Shown piece after piece: positions 1-6,976 of a stretch of DNA of 9,696 bases. The stretch is taken from contig CAYVJA010000075.1 of NCBI GenBank assembly GCA_964451605.1, forward strand, positions 1 to 9,696, given 5' to 3'. How positions within the stretch are numbered: the stretch's first letter is position 1; the number at the start of each line of letters is the position of its first letter. Below the pieces are notes generated by a model, which had not been told where the DNA came from, did no database searches, and worked only from the letters and a program-made list of their open reading frames with translations. The position numbers and the translations under genes are program-made. The stretch comes from JAQVSH01 sp964451605 (lineage in GTDB: Bacteria; Bacteroidota; Bacteroidia; Bacteroidales; UBA4181).

Positions 1-66
1 CAACAACAAGAGTAGTGAAGAAAACAGAAAATACCACAAGCCCTGTTTGATGAGTATCCTTCTCAT
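1..66 (-). CDS. N-terminal fragment of a probable exported or membrane-anchored protein (cut by window edge)
   Basis: Only the first 22 codons are inside the window. Reading from the ATG at 66 toward position 1 gives MRRILIKQGLWYFLFSSLLL followed by two more Leu. This has a short basic N-terminus followed by an uninterrupted hydrophobic stretch, the shape of a signal peptide or signal anchor. It lies 38 bp after the stop of the 233-aa gene on the same strand, so it is probably the third gene of the proS transcription unit. No clear Shine-Dalgarno precedes it, which is normal for this group. A competing reading frame opens at the ATG at 94 and also stays open and partly hydrophobic to the edge. 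I prefer the start at 66 because its basic-then-hydrophobic pattern is more typical. The function cannot be told from this fragment. Confidence 0.5.
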   Translation of the reverse strand, partial: MRRILIKQGLWYFLFSSLLLLL

Positions 67-104
67 AATGGCAGAGATAAAGAGGAGATATCATGTCAGG
101 AAGT

Positions 105-806
105 TTACTTTCGGTTGTTACGAAGCATTACGTCGTCGGAGTTGAAGGAGAAGCCTAATCGTTTTCCGGTCTGTATTTTTGAGTTTTCGATTTTTTGCCA
201 GATTTGCGCTACGTTGGTAATCTTCATGGCATCGTAGGGGGGAGCAAGAAGGTCGAAATCTATTGCATATTGGATGGCCTGCATCACGATGGCTTCGAGG
301 GCATCCCGGTCTGTCTCTTTCGATCCGAATTGATTGACCCAAAACTGGGTTTGTCGTTTCCCTTCTACAAAAAAGAGGTTGTCTTTGTTGATGAAAATTC
401 TGCCAATCAGGTAACCCGGATCCTCCTCCTGGTGATAGAGAAATGAGTCGGACAGGAAGTTGTAGATATTGATCATCCCGCAATAGCAGCTTTTGGGATC
501 GCGTTGCGCGAGGGGCATCTTCCATACGATATGGTCGCGATCGAACTGAAAGATGTGGGGCAACATGGTGAAGATGAGAACATCTTCGCCGATTTGAAGT
601 TGCAGGTCGAAATCGCTATACGACTTGAATTCCACTTTATTCCGCCCATCAGAGTTTCCAACCGACGCCTGCAGCAGAGTAACCATTTCAGGAAGAAGGG
701 TATGAAGCAGCCGGAAAGCATTGGCGGTATGGGCAAACGCACGTTGCTTGACCGCTGTTTTCTCTTGCAGCAACCGGGTAATTGATGTGATCTTCTCCTC
801 TTCCAT
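105..806 (-). CDS. Uncharacterised 233-aa cytoplasmic protein downstream of proS
   Basis: I do not recognise a named family. The protein begins MEEEKITSITRLLQEK and has a helical, Lys/Glu-rich first 45 residues. A central region follows, about 57-150, rich in beta-type hydrophobic/aromatic alternation (VEFKSYSDFDLQLQIGEDVL, then a stretch with Phe, His and Trp, then FINKDNLFFVEGKRQTQFW). The C-terminal part is helical (about 167-210). There is no signal peptide and no membrane segment, so it is expected in the cytoplasm. Cys107 and Cys109 form an isolated CYC pair with no metal-site partner visible. The frame is open upstream to an ATG at 890, but that start would overlap the 3' end of proS by 58 bases and adds a low-complexity, Pro-rich lead. 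The ATG at 806 leaves a 26-bp gap after proS and is preferred. Co-direction and tight spacing suggest co-transcription with proS, but that does not establish a role in translation. Confidence 0.8.
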   Translation of the reverse strand: MEEEKITSITRLLQEKTAVKQRAFAHTANAFRLLHTLLPEMVTLLQASVGNSDGRNKVEFKSYSDFDLQLQIGEDVLIFTMLPHIFQFDRDHIVWKMPLAQRDPKSCYCGMINIYNFLSDSFLYHQEEDPGYLIGRIFINKDNLFFVEGKRQTQFWVNQFGSKETDRDALEAIVMQAIQYAIDFDLLAPPYDAMKITNVAQIWQKIENSKIQTGKRLGFSFNSDDVMLRNNRK

Positions 807-832
807 ACTTGCAGTAAGGGCTGAATATCGGT

Positions 833-2308
833 TTAATAGGCGCGGGCAAAGAGTACCCGGCGGGGTGAGGGTTTGCCGGTAAGAATGCATTTCCCCGGTT
901 CATCGGGCGAATCGAATGGGATACAACGTATGGTGGCTTTCGTCTCCTCCTTGATTCGGGCCTCCGTTTCGGCTGTGCCGTCCCAGTGGGCGGCAATGAA
1001 ACCGGGCTTTTCGTCAAGAAGTTTTTTGAACTCCTCATAATCGTCGCAACTAACAGTGTTGGCGTTGCGGAAGTCTAACGCTTTATTGAATATGGATTGC
1101 TGGATTTCGTCCATCAACGCTTCCACTCTCTCCACAGCCTGATTCAACGGACAAATCTCCTTTTGGAGGGTGTCTCGACGTGCAATCTCCACCGTACCGT
1201 TTTCCAGGTCGCGGGGGCCAATGGCAATCCGAACCGGAATGCCTTTCAGCTCATGTTCGGCAAATTTGAATCCGGGTTTCAGTGTGTCGCGGTCGTCGAA
1301 TTGCACAGTCAGACCCTTTGCCTCCAGCGCTTTTTTAAGGGGAAGAATGGTTTCGCTTAGCGCTTGCAACTGTTCGGCTTTTTGGTAGATGGGTACAATA
1401 ACAACGTGGATGGGTGCCAGTTTCGGGGGCAGAACCAGTCCGTTATCGTCCGAGTGGGCCATAATCAGGGCACCCATTAAACGGGTGGATACTCCCCAGG
1501 AGGTGGCCCATACATAGTCGAGCACCCCTTCACGCGAAGTGAATTTTACATCGAACGCCTTTGCAAAGTTTTGACCCAGGAAGTGGGAGGTGCCCGATTG
1601 CAAGGCTTTCCCATCCTGCATCAACGCCTCGATAGAGTAGGTGTCGACGGCCCCGGCAAATCGTTCGTTTTCACTTTTCCAACCCTTAATCACAGGCAAC
1701 GCCATAAAGGATTCGGCAAAGTCGGCATACACGTTAATCATCTGCATCGCTTCGGCTTTGGCCTCCTCCTCGGTTGCATGTGCCGTATGCCCCTCCTGCC
1801 ACAGGAACTCTGCAGTACGCAGGAAGAGCCGGGTGCGCATCTCCCAGCGTACCACGTTGGCCCACTGGTTAATCAGAAGAGGAAGGTCGCGATACGACTG
1901 AATCCACCCCTTGTAGGTGTTCCAGATAATGGTTTCGGAGGTGGGCCTGACAACATACTCCTCTTCGAGTCGGGCATCTTCATCTACCACAACGCCTTTT
2001 CCTTCGGGATCATTTTTTAACCGATAATGGGTAACCACCGCACACTCTTTGGCAAAACCGTCTACATGGCTGGCTTCCTTGCTGAAAAAAGATTTGGGAA
2101 TAAAAAGAGGAAAATAGGCATTGCTGTGACCTGTCTCCTTGAACTTTTTGTCGAGAACTGCCTGCATCTTTTCCCAAATGGCATATCCATAGGGTTTTAT
2201 AACCATACAGCCCCTTACGGCCGAATTCTCGGCGAGCCCTGCTTTAATTACAATATCGTTGTACCACTGCGAGTAGTTGACCTTGCGTTCGGTGATATCC
2301 TTGGCCAT
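833..2308 (-). CDS. proS: Prolyl-tRNA synthetase, archaeal/eukaryotic (type 3) form
   Basis: This enzyme charges tRNA-Pro with proline in the cytoplasm using ATP. The 491-aa protein has the class II synthetase core: RPTSET at 121-126, a motif 2 region with RWEMRTRLFLRTAEFLWQEG at 154-173, TSHFLGQNFAK at 240-250, and motif 3 GVSTRLMGALIMAHSDDNGL at 272-291. The anticodon-binding domain follows at about 298-400. A C-terminal domain of the archaeal/eukaryotic type ends in the characteristic ARAY. It lacks the large editing insertion that bacterial-type ProRS carries between motifs 2 and 3, and its length fits the short type 3 class commonly found in Bacteroidetes. The C-terminal domain retains Cys421, Cys462 and Cys474, but the spacing does not show the complete four-Cys zinc site seen in some relatives. 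The ATG at 2308 gives the expected MAKDITERKVNYSQWYNDIV start. The gene probably heads an operon with the 233-aa gene. Confidence 0.97.
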   Translation of the reverse strand: MAKDITERKVNYSQWYNDIVIKAGLAENSAVRGCMVIKPYGYAIWEKMQAVLDKKFKETGHSNAYFPLFIPKSFFSKEASHVDGFAKECAVVTHYRLKNDPEGKGVVVDEDARLEEEYVVRPTSETIIWNTYKGWIQSYRDLPLLINQWANVVRWEMRTRLFLRTAEFLWQEGHTAHATEEEAKAEAMQMINVYADFAESFMALPVIKGWKSENERFAGAVDTYSIEALMQDGKALQSGTSHFLGQNFAKAFDVKFTSREGVLDYVWATSWGVSTRLMGALIMAHSDDNGLVLPPKLAPIHVVIVPIYQKAEQLQALSETILPLKKALEAKGLTVQFDDRDTLKPGFKFAEHELKGIPVRIAIGPRDLENGTVEIARRDTLQKEICPLNQAVERVEALMDEIQQSIFNKALDFRNANTVSCDDYEEFKKLLDEKPGFIAAHWDGTAETEARIKEETKATIRCIPFDSPDEPGKCILTGKPSPRRVLFARAY

Positions 2309-2345
2309 TATTTTTGGTATGCTTTTTGATTTATTCTTTACAAAG

Positions 2346-2383
2346 GATAGTCAAAATCTTTTTTTCGTCCGATTTTGATTATC
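2346..2383. repeat. Inverted repeat (hairpin) in the proS leader
   Basis: TCAAAATC at 2351-2358 pairs with GATTTTGA at 2371-2378 around a 12-base spacer. The arms extend outward through GATAG (2346-2350) against TTATC (2379-2383), for 13 pairs with one G/T position. The repeat sits directly downstream of the predicted proS -7 box, so it would occupy the very 5' end of the proS transcript or act as an operator at the start site. It is not followed by a U-tract in the proS direction, so it is not an intrinsic terminator of the usual form. Confidence 0.5.
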
Positions 2384-2387
2384 ATTG

Positions 2388-2416
2388 CAAAAGTAACTAA
2401 ATCCACTGAATTCAAC
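2388..2416 (-). promoter_or_regulatory. Probable proS promoter (Bacteroidetes type)
   Basis: On the minus strand, 2395-2388 reads TACTTTTG, an exact match to the Bacteroidetes -7 consensus TAnnTTTG. A weak -33-like GTTG lies at 2416-2413, with 17 bases between the two, slightly shorter than the usual spacing. The start point would fall near 2381-2384, giving a leader of about 75 nt before the proS ATG. On the opposite strand, overlapping bases 2380-2387 read TATCATTG, a one-mismatch -7 box that could serve the divergent lipoprotein gene at 2430. I see no good -33 partner for it. Confidence 0.5.
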
Positions 2417-2425
2417 AGAAGGAGG
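2417..2425 (+). promoter_or_regulatory. Strong Shine-Dalgarno for the lipoprotein gene
   Basis: AGAAGGAGG ends four bases before the ATG at 2430 and is strongly complementary to the 16S rRNA 3' end. The other gene starts in this window lack a site of this strength, which is usual for Bacteroidetes. It fixes the start of the 476-aa protein and suggests efficient translation. Confidence 0.75.
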
Positions 2426-2429
2426 CATC

Positions 2430-3860
2430 ATGAAACTTCAATTAATCATCCCGGTATTCGCGGTTATCCTCTTTGGCGGATGTTCGTCGGCCTATTTGTC
2501 TTCCTCGATGAATACCGATGACGCATACTACACACCGCGACTTGAAGCTGCCTCGCAGGAATCGCGTCAGGCTCAGCCTGCACCGGTTGTGCGTGAGACA
2601 GTTGTGAATGCACCCTCTTCCAATCGCTACGCTATTCCGGAAGTCAATACCCGTTCGGCCCAGGTTGCCGATCTTTCGGGTTTGAGCGATTATGAAAGAT
2701 ACAAGCTTGCTCAGGAGAATGGTGAATTGGCAGAGACGTCGGTGCCCACTTATTCTGACGAGGAGACAGATTACTATACCGAAGAAGAGTCCCGGGAGGG
2801 AACTACCGTGGTGAACAATTACTATGTCACCCCCTCTTCCTATATCTATCGTTTTAATAATCGTTACTTCACCTCTTTCTATGATCCCTTCTACTGGGAT
2901 CCCTGGTGGGATTATACTCCCTGGTACGGTGGCTATTATAACACCTTCGGAATTGGCTGGAATTCCCATTACGGCTGGAATATCGGCTTCGGTATGGGCT
3001 ACGGTTGGGGTGGATATGGATGGTCGCCCTATTATATGTACGATCCGTGGTATTATGCTTCGCCTTATTACTACTCTTCGCCTTCCCATCACTGGAACCA
3101 CTATGTGAAGGCCGATTACCGGCCCACCTCCCGCTATGCGGGGACCACTGCCCGTGGTTCGCGGAATGGAACGGCAATGCTTTACAACGGAGGCACCGGA
3201 CTGCTTAACAATGGAGGCTCCACCACATTACGCAGTGTTTCCGGTGGCACATCCCGCAGGAGTAACGACGCTTCGTATGTTTCTTCCGGTTCATCCTCGT
3301 CGGGCAGCAGTACTGTAACCTCCTCCGGTGGTCGGGTTGTTTCGGGCGGATCGTCCATCGGCGAGTCTACCCGCGAAGGCAATGCCACCTACACACGACC
3401 TGCTCGTACAGCAACTCTTTCGGGAAGCTCTCCGGCCGACCGGGTAGTCAGTTCGCGAAACGAGACTGCTGTTCGTTCGTCGTCGCCTGTTTCCTCCGGA
3501 AGCAGCACCTCATCGCGTACTACCGGAACCGTTCGCAGCACAACCGGAGCCTCGGCCTCTTCTTCAGGCTACACACCCAGCTATACGCGTCCCAGAACAT
3601 CGCCGGTACGGACAACGGTTAACTCCTCATCGGTACGTTCGGGAAGTGCCACCTCCACTTCCACTTCCTCCTCTTCGTCCACTACAAGAAATGTTTACAG
3701 GTCGTCTTCCTCTTCCGGATCGTCCTCATCGGTATCCTCCGGTTCGTCGGGTTCGTTCCGTTCGAGCAGCAGTAGCGGCGCAGTCAGTTCTCCGTCACGT
3801 TCTACCGGTTCTTCTTCCGGATCTTCGTCAGGCCGTTCTACTTCGCCCATCAGGCGATAG
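2430..3860 (+). CDS. Surface or periplasmic lipoprotein with aromatic/Gly-rich core and Ser-rich basic tail
   Basis: The 476-aa protein starts MKLQLIIPVFAVILFGGCSS. This is a short signal peptide ending in a lipobox-like FGGC, so Cys18 is the likely acylated residue and the protein is predicted to be membrane-anchored. Residues 19-135 are polar with an acidic patch (about 109-123). Residues 137-225 are packed with Tyr, Trp, Gly, Phe and Pro, for example YDPFYWDPWWDYTPWYGGYY at 151-170. From about 230 to the end the chain is dominated by Ser, Thr and Gly with scattered Arg, no Lys after residue 227 and few acidic residues, ending SPIRR. The Ser residues use mixed codon families (TCN and AGY), so this is not a simple nucleotide repeat. 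I recognise no enzymatic domain. A structural, adhesive or matrix-binding role is inference. It is followed after 94 bp by a FadL-like outer-membrane protein gene on the same strand. Confidence 0.85.
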   Translation: MKLQLIIPVFAVILFGGCSSAYLSSSMNTDDAYYTPRLEAASQESRQAQPAPVVRETVVNAPSSNRYAIPEVNTRSAQVADLSGLSDYERYKLAQENGELAETSVPTYSDEETDYYTEEESREGTTVVNNYYVTPSSYIYRFNNRYFTSFYDPFYWDPWWDYTPWYGGYYNTFGIGWNSHYGWNIGFGMGYGWGGYGWSPYYMYDPWYYASPYYYSSPSHHWNHYVKADYRPTSRYAGTTARGSRNGTAMLYNGGTGLLNNGGSTTLRSVSGGTSRRSNDASYVSSGSSSSGSSTVTSSGGRVVSGGSSIGESTREGNATYTRPARTATLSGSSPADRVVSSRNETAVRSSSPVSSGSSTSSRTTGTVRSTTGASASSSGYTPSYTRPRTSPVRTTVNSSSVRSGSATSTSTSSSSSTTRNVYRSSSSSGSSSSVSSGSSGSFRSSSSSGAVSSPSRSTGSSSGSSSGRSTSPIRR

Positions 3861-3903
3861 TGCAAACGGAATCTGTTTTTGTCGGGCCAATTATCTTTTT
3901 TTA

Positions 3904-3927
3904 GCATGGTTTCTTGTGGCTCCATGC
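3904..3927. repeat. Short hairpin between lipoprotein and outer-membrane protein genes
   Basis: GCATGG at 3904-3909 and CCATGC at 3922-3927 form a 6-bp stem with a 12-base loop in the 94-bp gap. The T-run in this gap (about 3895-3902) lies before the stem, not after it, so it lacks the form of an intrinsic terminator on the plus strand. I see no convincing promoter box in the gap either, so read-through from the lipoprotein gene is plausible. Confidence 0.3.
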
Positions 3928-3954
3928 CGATAATGTCTATAAAACATACTGAAC

Positions 3955-5507
3955 ATGAATAAGTCCGTTTCCCTGTTTGTAGCCCTGTTGGCTTCGGCCC
4001 AGCTCCTTCAAGCCCAGATTCCTGCCGATGCCTTTACCCTTTCTCACCACTATCCTTCGGGAACTGCCCGTTTTTCGGCAATGAGTGGTTCAATGGGTGC
4101 CATTGGAGGCGATCCTTCGTCCATGTTTACCAACCCTGCCGGTTTGGGTATCTATCGGGGGTCGGAGTTTACTATCACTCCCGGTTTGCAGCTGAACCAC
4201 ACCAAAACCTCGTTTGGCAGGGGCAGTACCGATAACAGAGCCTCTTTTCTGCTGGGCAATCTGGCGTATGTGGCTACACTCTCCGATGTCGGGAGCGGCG
4301 CCTCCTTAAAGAGCCTTACCTTTGGCTTTGGCTACAATACCGTTTCGGAATTTGGCAGCAACATCATGTTCCGCGCCACCGGTATGCAGTCGTCGCTGTT
4401 GGATATGTGGGCCGGCATAGTTAGCAACTGGTCGAAGGATCCGAACAGTGATGATTACAACCCCTATTATAACCCTTCAATTACTGATCCTCCTTACTAT
4501 ACGCCCGATGAGTTGCTTAATCAGGATGTTAATGCCTATCTGGCCTATAACCAGGGGTTGATAGGGCTCGATGCTGAAGATCCTCCTATTTTTAATCGTG
4601 CAGGGGGGGGGTATTACAGTGTTACGGAATTCTCGGGTTACGGGCAGAATCTGATCCGGAAAATGGAGCAGCGGGGCAGGGTAGGCGAGTGGTCTTTCTC
4701 GATGGGGGGCAATGTGGAAGATCGGTTCTATTTTGGGTTAACGCTGGGTGTGCAGGATATTGAGTATAAAGAGTGGATGGTACATCGCGAAACGGGCGGC
4801 CCCGGTTCGGAGCTCGACTATTTCGACTATATGCAGGACTTTAAGATGAGCGGCTATGGGGTTAATCTCAAGTTGGGCGCCATTTACCGTCCCACTGATA
4901 TGATCCGGGTGGGTTTGGCCTACCATACCCCAACCTGGATGAATCTGTCGCAGGAGTACCAGCCGGGCNNNNNNNNNNNNNNNNNNNNNNNNNNNNNNNN
5001 NNNNNNNNNNNNNNNNNNNNNNNNNNNNNNACGGCGGTTCAGTTTGGCCCTTTCGGAATGTTGAATATCGATTACGAGCGGATTGATTATGCCAATATGA
5101 AGCTCAAACCTGACCGGGGAAGCAACCTGGACGATGAAGCCTATTTCGATGCCGTGAACAGTGATATCGACGATGCCTATCGCGCTGTGAATAATTTGCG
5201 GGTAGGGGCTGAGGTGAAGACTGGACTTATCTCCTGGCGGGGTGGATATGGTATCTATGGAAATCCCTACAGGGCCTCGACGGTGAATCGCGATGCCTCC
5301 TACTTTACCCTTTCGGGTGGTGTCGGGTTCCGTCTGAATAATTTCTATGCCGATTTAGGCTATACACATGTGGTCCGGAAGGAGTCGTTGTCGCTGTATG
5401 ATGCTCCTACCATCTATACCGATGGCTCGGCCGATTACGATCCGGTGGTTTCGAAATGGGATACTTCTAACGGACGTCTGCTTTTAACATTGGGTTTCCG
5501 GTTGTAA
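3955..5507 (+). CDS. OmpP1/FadL/TodX-like outer-membrane beta-barrel protein (interrupted by assembly gap)
   Basis: This is probably a transport-type beta-barrel of the Bacteroidetes OmpP1/FadL-like group, sometimes annotated as hemin receptor or hydrocarbon transporter. Its substrate is unknown. A Sec signal peptide is visible, with likely cleavage after LLQA at residue 20. The mature N-terminus runs through SGTARFSAMSGSMGAIGGDP to the family hallmark NPAGLG at 60-65. Many alternating aromatic strands follow, and the protein ends in TLGFRL, whose terminal hydrophobic residues suit barrel assembly. The 62 N at 4969-5030 split the gene. The left part gives exactly 338 codons. The right part resumes at 5031 in a different frame as TAVQFGPFGMLNIDYERIDY and continues for 158 residues. 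Because 62 is not a multiple of three, the gap length is probably an estimate and the gene is likely intact at about 515 aa. The ATG at 5058 is internal and not a separate gene. A G9 tract lies at codons 217-219. Confidence 0.85.
4603..4611 (+). repeat. G9 homopolymer inside the outer-membrane protein gene
   Basis: Nine consecutive G encode Gly-Gly-Gly (residues 217-219, in NRAGGGYYSV). At the length given here the frame is open. Gain or loss of one or two bases would frameshift the protein at about 40% of its length. Such tracts can be slippage-prone. Confidence 0.8.
4969..5030. other. Assembly gap (62 N)
   Basis: A run of N joins two contigs within the outer-membrane protein gene. The flanks read as the same protein family but in different frames across the 62 bases. 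The true missing length is therefore probably a multiple of three, and the stated length should not be trusted. Confidence 0.98.
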
Positions 5508-5524
5508 TTTCGATTTGCGGATGG

Positions 5525-5536
5525 AGTCCCGGGACT
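5525..5536. repeat. 12-bp perfect palindrome before trkA
   Basis: AGTCCCGGGACT is self-complementary and sits in the 55-bp gap between the outer-membrane protein stop (5507) and the trkA start (5563). It could form a small GC-rich hairpin in a joint transcript or be a protein-binding site. There is no U-tract directly after it, so a terminator role is weak. Confidence 0.4.
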
Positions 5537-5562
5537 TTCCGATTCTTTAATCTGTTGTTAGT

Positions 5563-6906
5563 GTGAAAATTGTTATTGCGGGTTCCGGCGAGACAGGTAC
5601 ACATCTTACCAAACTTTTTAGTGCCGAAAATCACGAAATTGTTGTCATCGATGCTTCGGAAGAGAGCCTCAACTCCCTGAGTCAGATGCTCGATATTCTT
5701 ACCGTTACAGGTTTGCCCACTTCGCTTATGGCATTAGAGGCTGCCAGTGCCGGGAAGTCCGATTTGTTTATTGCTGTAACGCCGTCGCAGGACTCTAATA
5801 TTGTGGCTTGTACTCTTGCCAATAGGTTGGGAGCAAAGATTACGGTTGCCAGAATCGACAATTTCGAATATTTGCAGAAGGAGCATAAGGAGTTCTTCTC
5901 TGAGTTGGGTATCGACTTTATGATCTATCCAGAGAAGAGTGCTGCAAAGGAGATTGTGTCGCTTATCAATCAGTCTGATCTCTCTGATCTGGTCGATTTC
6001 TCCGGTGGAAAGCTCTCCTTGCTGGTGATGCGTGTTGAAGCCCAATCGCCTGTGGCAGGCAGAACGCTTTCTGAGTTATTTGCCGAAAAGAAGCAATCTC
6101 TATACCGGGTTGTGGCGATTTCGCGCGATGGTCAGACGCTGATTCCGCATGGTAACGATGTACTTCGGCCTGACGATACTGCTTTTATTGTGAGCAATCA
6201 TGCCGGTATGCGCCTCTTCTCTGAGATAACGGGTAAATCGGGTCGTCCGTCGCGAAAGGTGATGATTCTGGGAGGCAGTCGAATAGGACGCTTTGTGGCC
6301 AAGGATCTGGAGAAACAGTTTCATGTGAAATTGATTGAATCGGATCGCGATAAGGCCTATCGGTTGTCGGGTATGCTCTCCAATTCGATGATTATTCATG
6401 GAGACGGAACACGCATAGAGCTCTTATTGGAAGAGGGGCTGAAGAATACCGATGCGTTTGTGGCAGTGACAGGAAATTCGGAGACCAACATTCTTACTTG
6501 TATGTTAGCCAAGCAAGAGGGGGTTAAGCGGGTGATAGCCGAGATTGAAAATCTCGATTATCTTCCTTTGGCTCAGAAGATGGGAATTGACTCTATTATC
6601 AATAAGAAGCTGATTTCTGCCTCTAATATCTTCCAATTCACCCTTGCCGATAAAATTTCGCTGGTAAAAACATTGTCTGTGGCAACCGGAGCCGAGGTGA
6701 TTGAATATGTGGCGCAGAAAGATTCTTTGATAACAAGGAAGCCGCTTTCGGAGATAACCTTTCCCGAAGAGGCTATCATCGGGGGTGTGGTACGGGGTGA
6801 ATCGAGTTTTATTGCCGATGGCAACACGCAGGTGAAGCCTCTCGATCATGTGGTGGTTTTTACCTTGCCCAAGGCGGTTAACGAGGTAAGTAAGTTGTTT
6901 TCCTAA
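5563..6906 (+). CDS. trkA: Trk potassium-uptake regulatory subunit TrkA (two RCK units)
   Basis: TrkA is the cytoplasmic nucleotide-binding gating subunit that assembles on the TrkH/TrkG membrane channel to control K+ uptake. The 447-aa protein has the full duplicated layout. The first Rossmann TrkA-N domain begins KIVIAGSGETGTHL, with GSGETG at 7-12 and the strand-end acid Asp30 in IVVID. A first TrkA-C domain follows at about 140-220. The second TrkA-N starts at about 231, with ILGGSRIG ending at 242 and the acids in LIESD at 257-261. A second TrkA-C lies at about 363-447. In the second nucleotide loop the middle Gly of GGGxxG is Ser239, a modest change. Translation starts at GTG (5563), chosen because it gives the canonical family N-terminus. 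No Shine-Dalgarno is evident. No trkH lies next to it: the plus-strand unit ends at the terminator at 6928-6958. It may be transcribed with the outer-membrane protein gene, 55 bp upstream. Confidence 0.95.
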   Translation: MKIVIAGSGETGTHLTKLFSAENHEIVVIDASEESLNSLSQMLDILTVTGLPTSLMALEAASAGKSDLFIAVTPSQDSNIVACTLANRLGAKITVARIDNFEYLQKEHKEFFSELGIDFMIYPEKSAAKEIVSLINQSDLSDLVDFSGGKLSLLVMRVEAQSPVAGRTLSELFAEKKQSLYRVVAISRDGQTLIPHGNDVLRPDDTAFIVSNHAGMRLFSEITGKSGRPSRKVMILGGSRIGRFVAKDLEKQFHVKLIESDRDKAYRLSGMLSNSMIIHGDGTRIELLLEEGLKNTDAFVAVTGNSETNILTCMLAKQEGVKRVIAEIENLDYLPLAQKMGIDSIINKKLISASNIFQFTLADKISLVKTLSVATGAEVIEYVAQKDSLITRKPLSEITFPEEAIIGGVVRGESSFIADGNTQVKPLDHVVVFTLPKAVNEVSKLFS

Positions 6907-6927
6907 ACCAATTTTGACTAGAAAATA

Positions 6928-6958
6928 AAAGAGGGTGCGCCGATGGCGCACCCTCTTT
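6928..6958. terminator. Bidirectional intrinsic terminator between trkA and pckG
   Basis: A perfect 14-bp stem, AAAGAGGGTGCGCC at 6928-6941 and its complement at 6945-6958, closes a three-base GAT loop. The A-rich left flank and T-rich right end provide U-tract-like ends for transcripts from both directions. It lies 21 bases after the trkA stop and 18 bases beyond the pckG stop, exactly where two convergent genes need termination. Confidence 0.92.
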
Positions 6959-6976
6959 CGTTACGTATTAGCGGGA

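Noticed and set aside
1..94. Alternative frame starting at the ATG at 94 for the left-edge gene
   Set aside because: It is open to the edge but lacks the basic-then-hydrophobic pattern at its start. It cannot be fully excluded on 31 codons.
807..890. Upstream start (ATG at 890) for the 233-aa gene
   Set aside because: It would overlap the proS 3' end by 58 bases and add an atypical Pro-rich leader. The ATG at 806 gives a clean gap.
1571..2020. Plus-strand open frames opposite proS
   Set aside because: They lie inside the conserved synthetase core on the other strand and have no promoter, ribosome site or family features.
2442..3101. A 219-codon minus-strand open frame opposite the lipoprotein
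   Set aside because: It is antisense to the aromatic/Gly-rich region. Its Ile/Arg/Gly-rich low-complexity product is what the reverse of Tyr/Trp/Gly codons gives.
3894..3927. Intrinsic terminator after the lipoprotein gene
   Set aside because: The T-run precedes the 6-bp stem instead of following it, and the stem is weak with a 12-base loop.
5058..5507. A separate 149-aa gene after the N run
   Set aside because: The frame is open back to 5031 and continues the barrel protein, so the ATG is internal.
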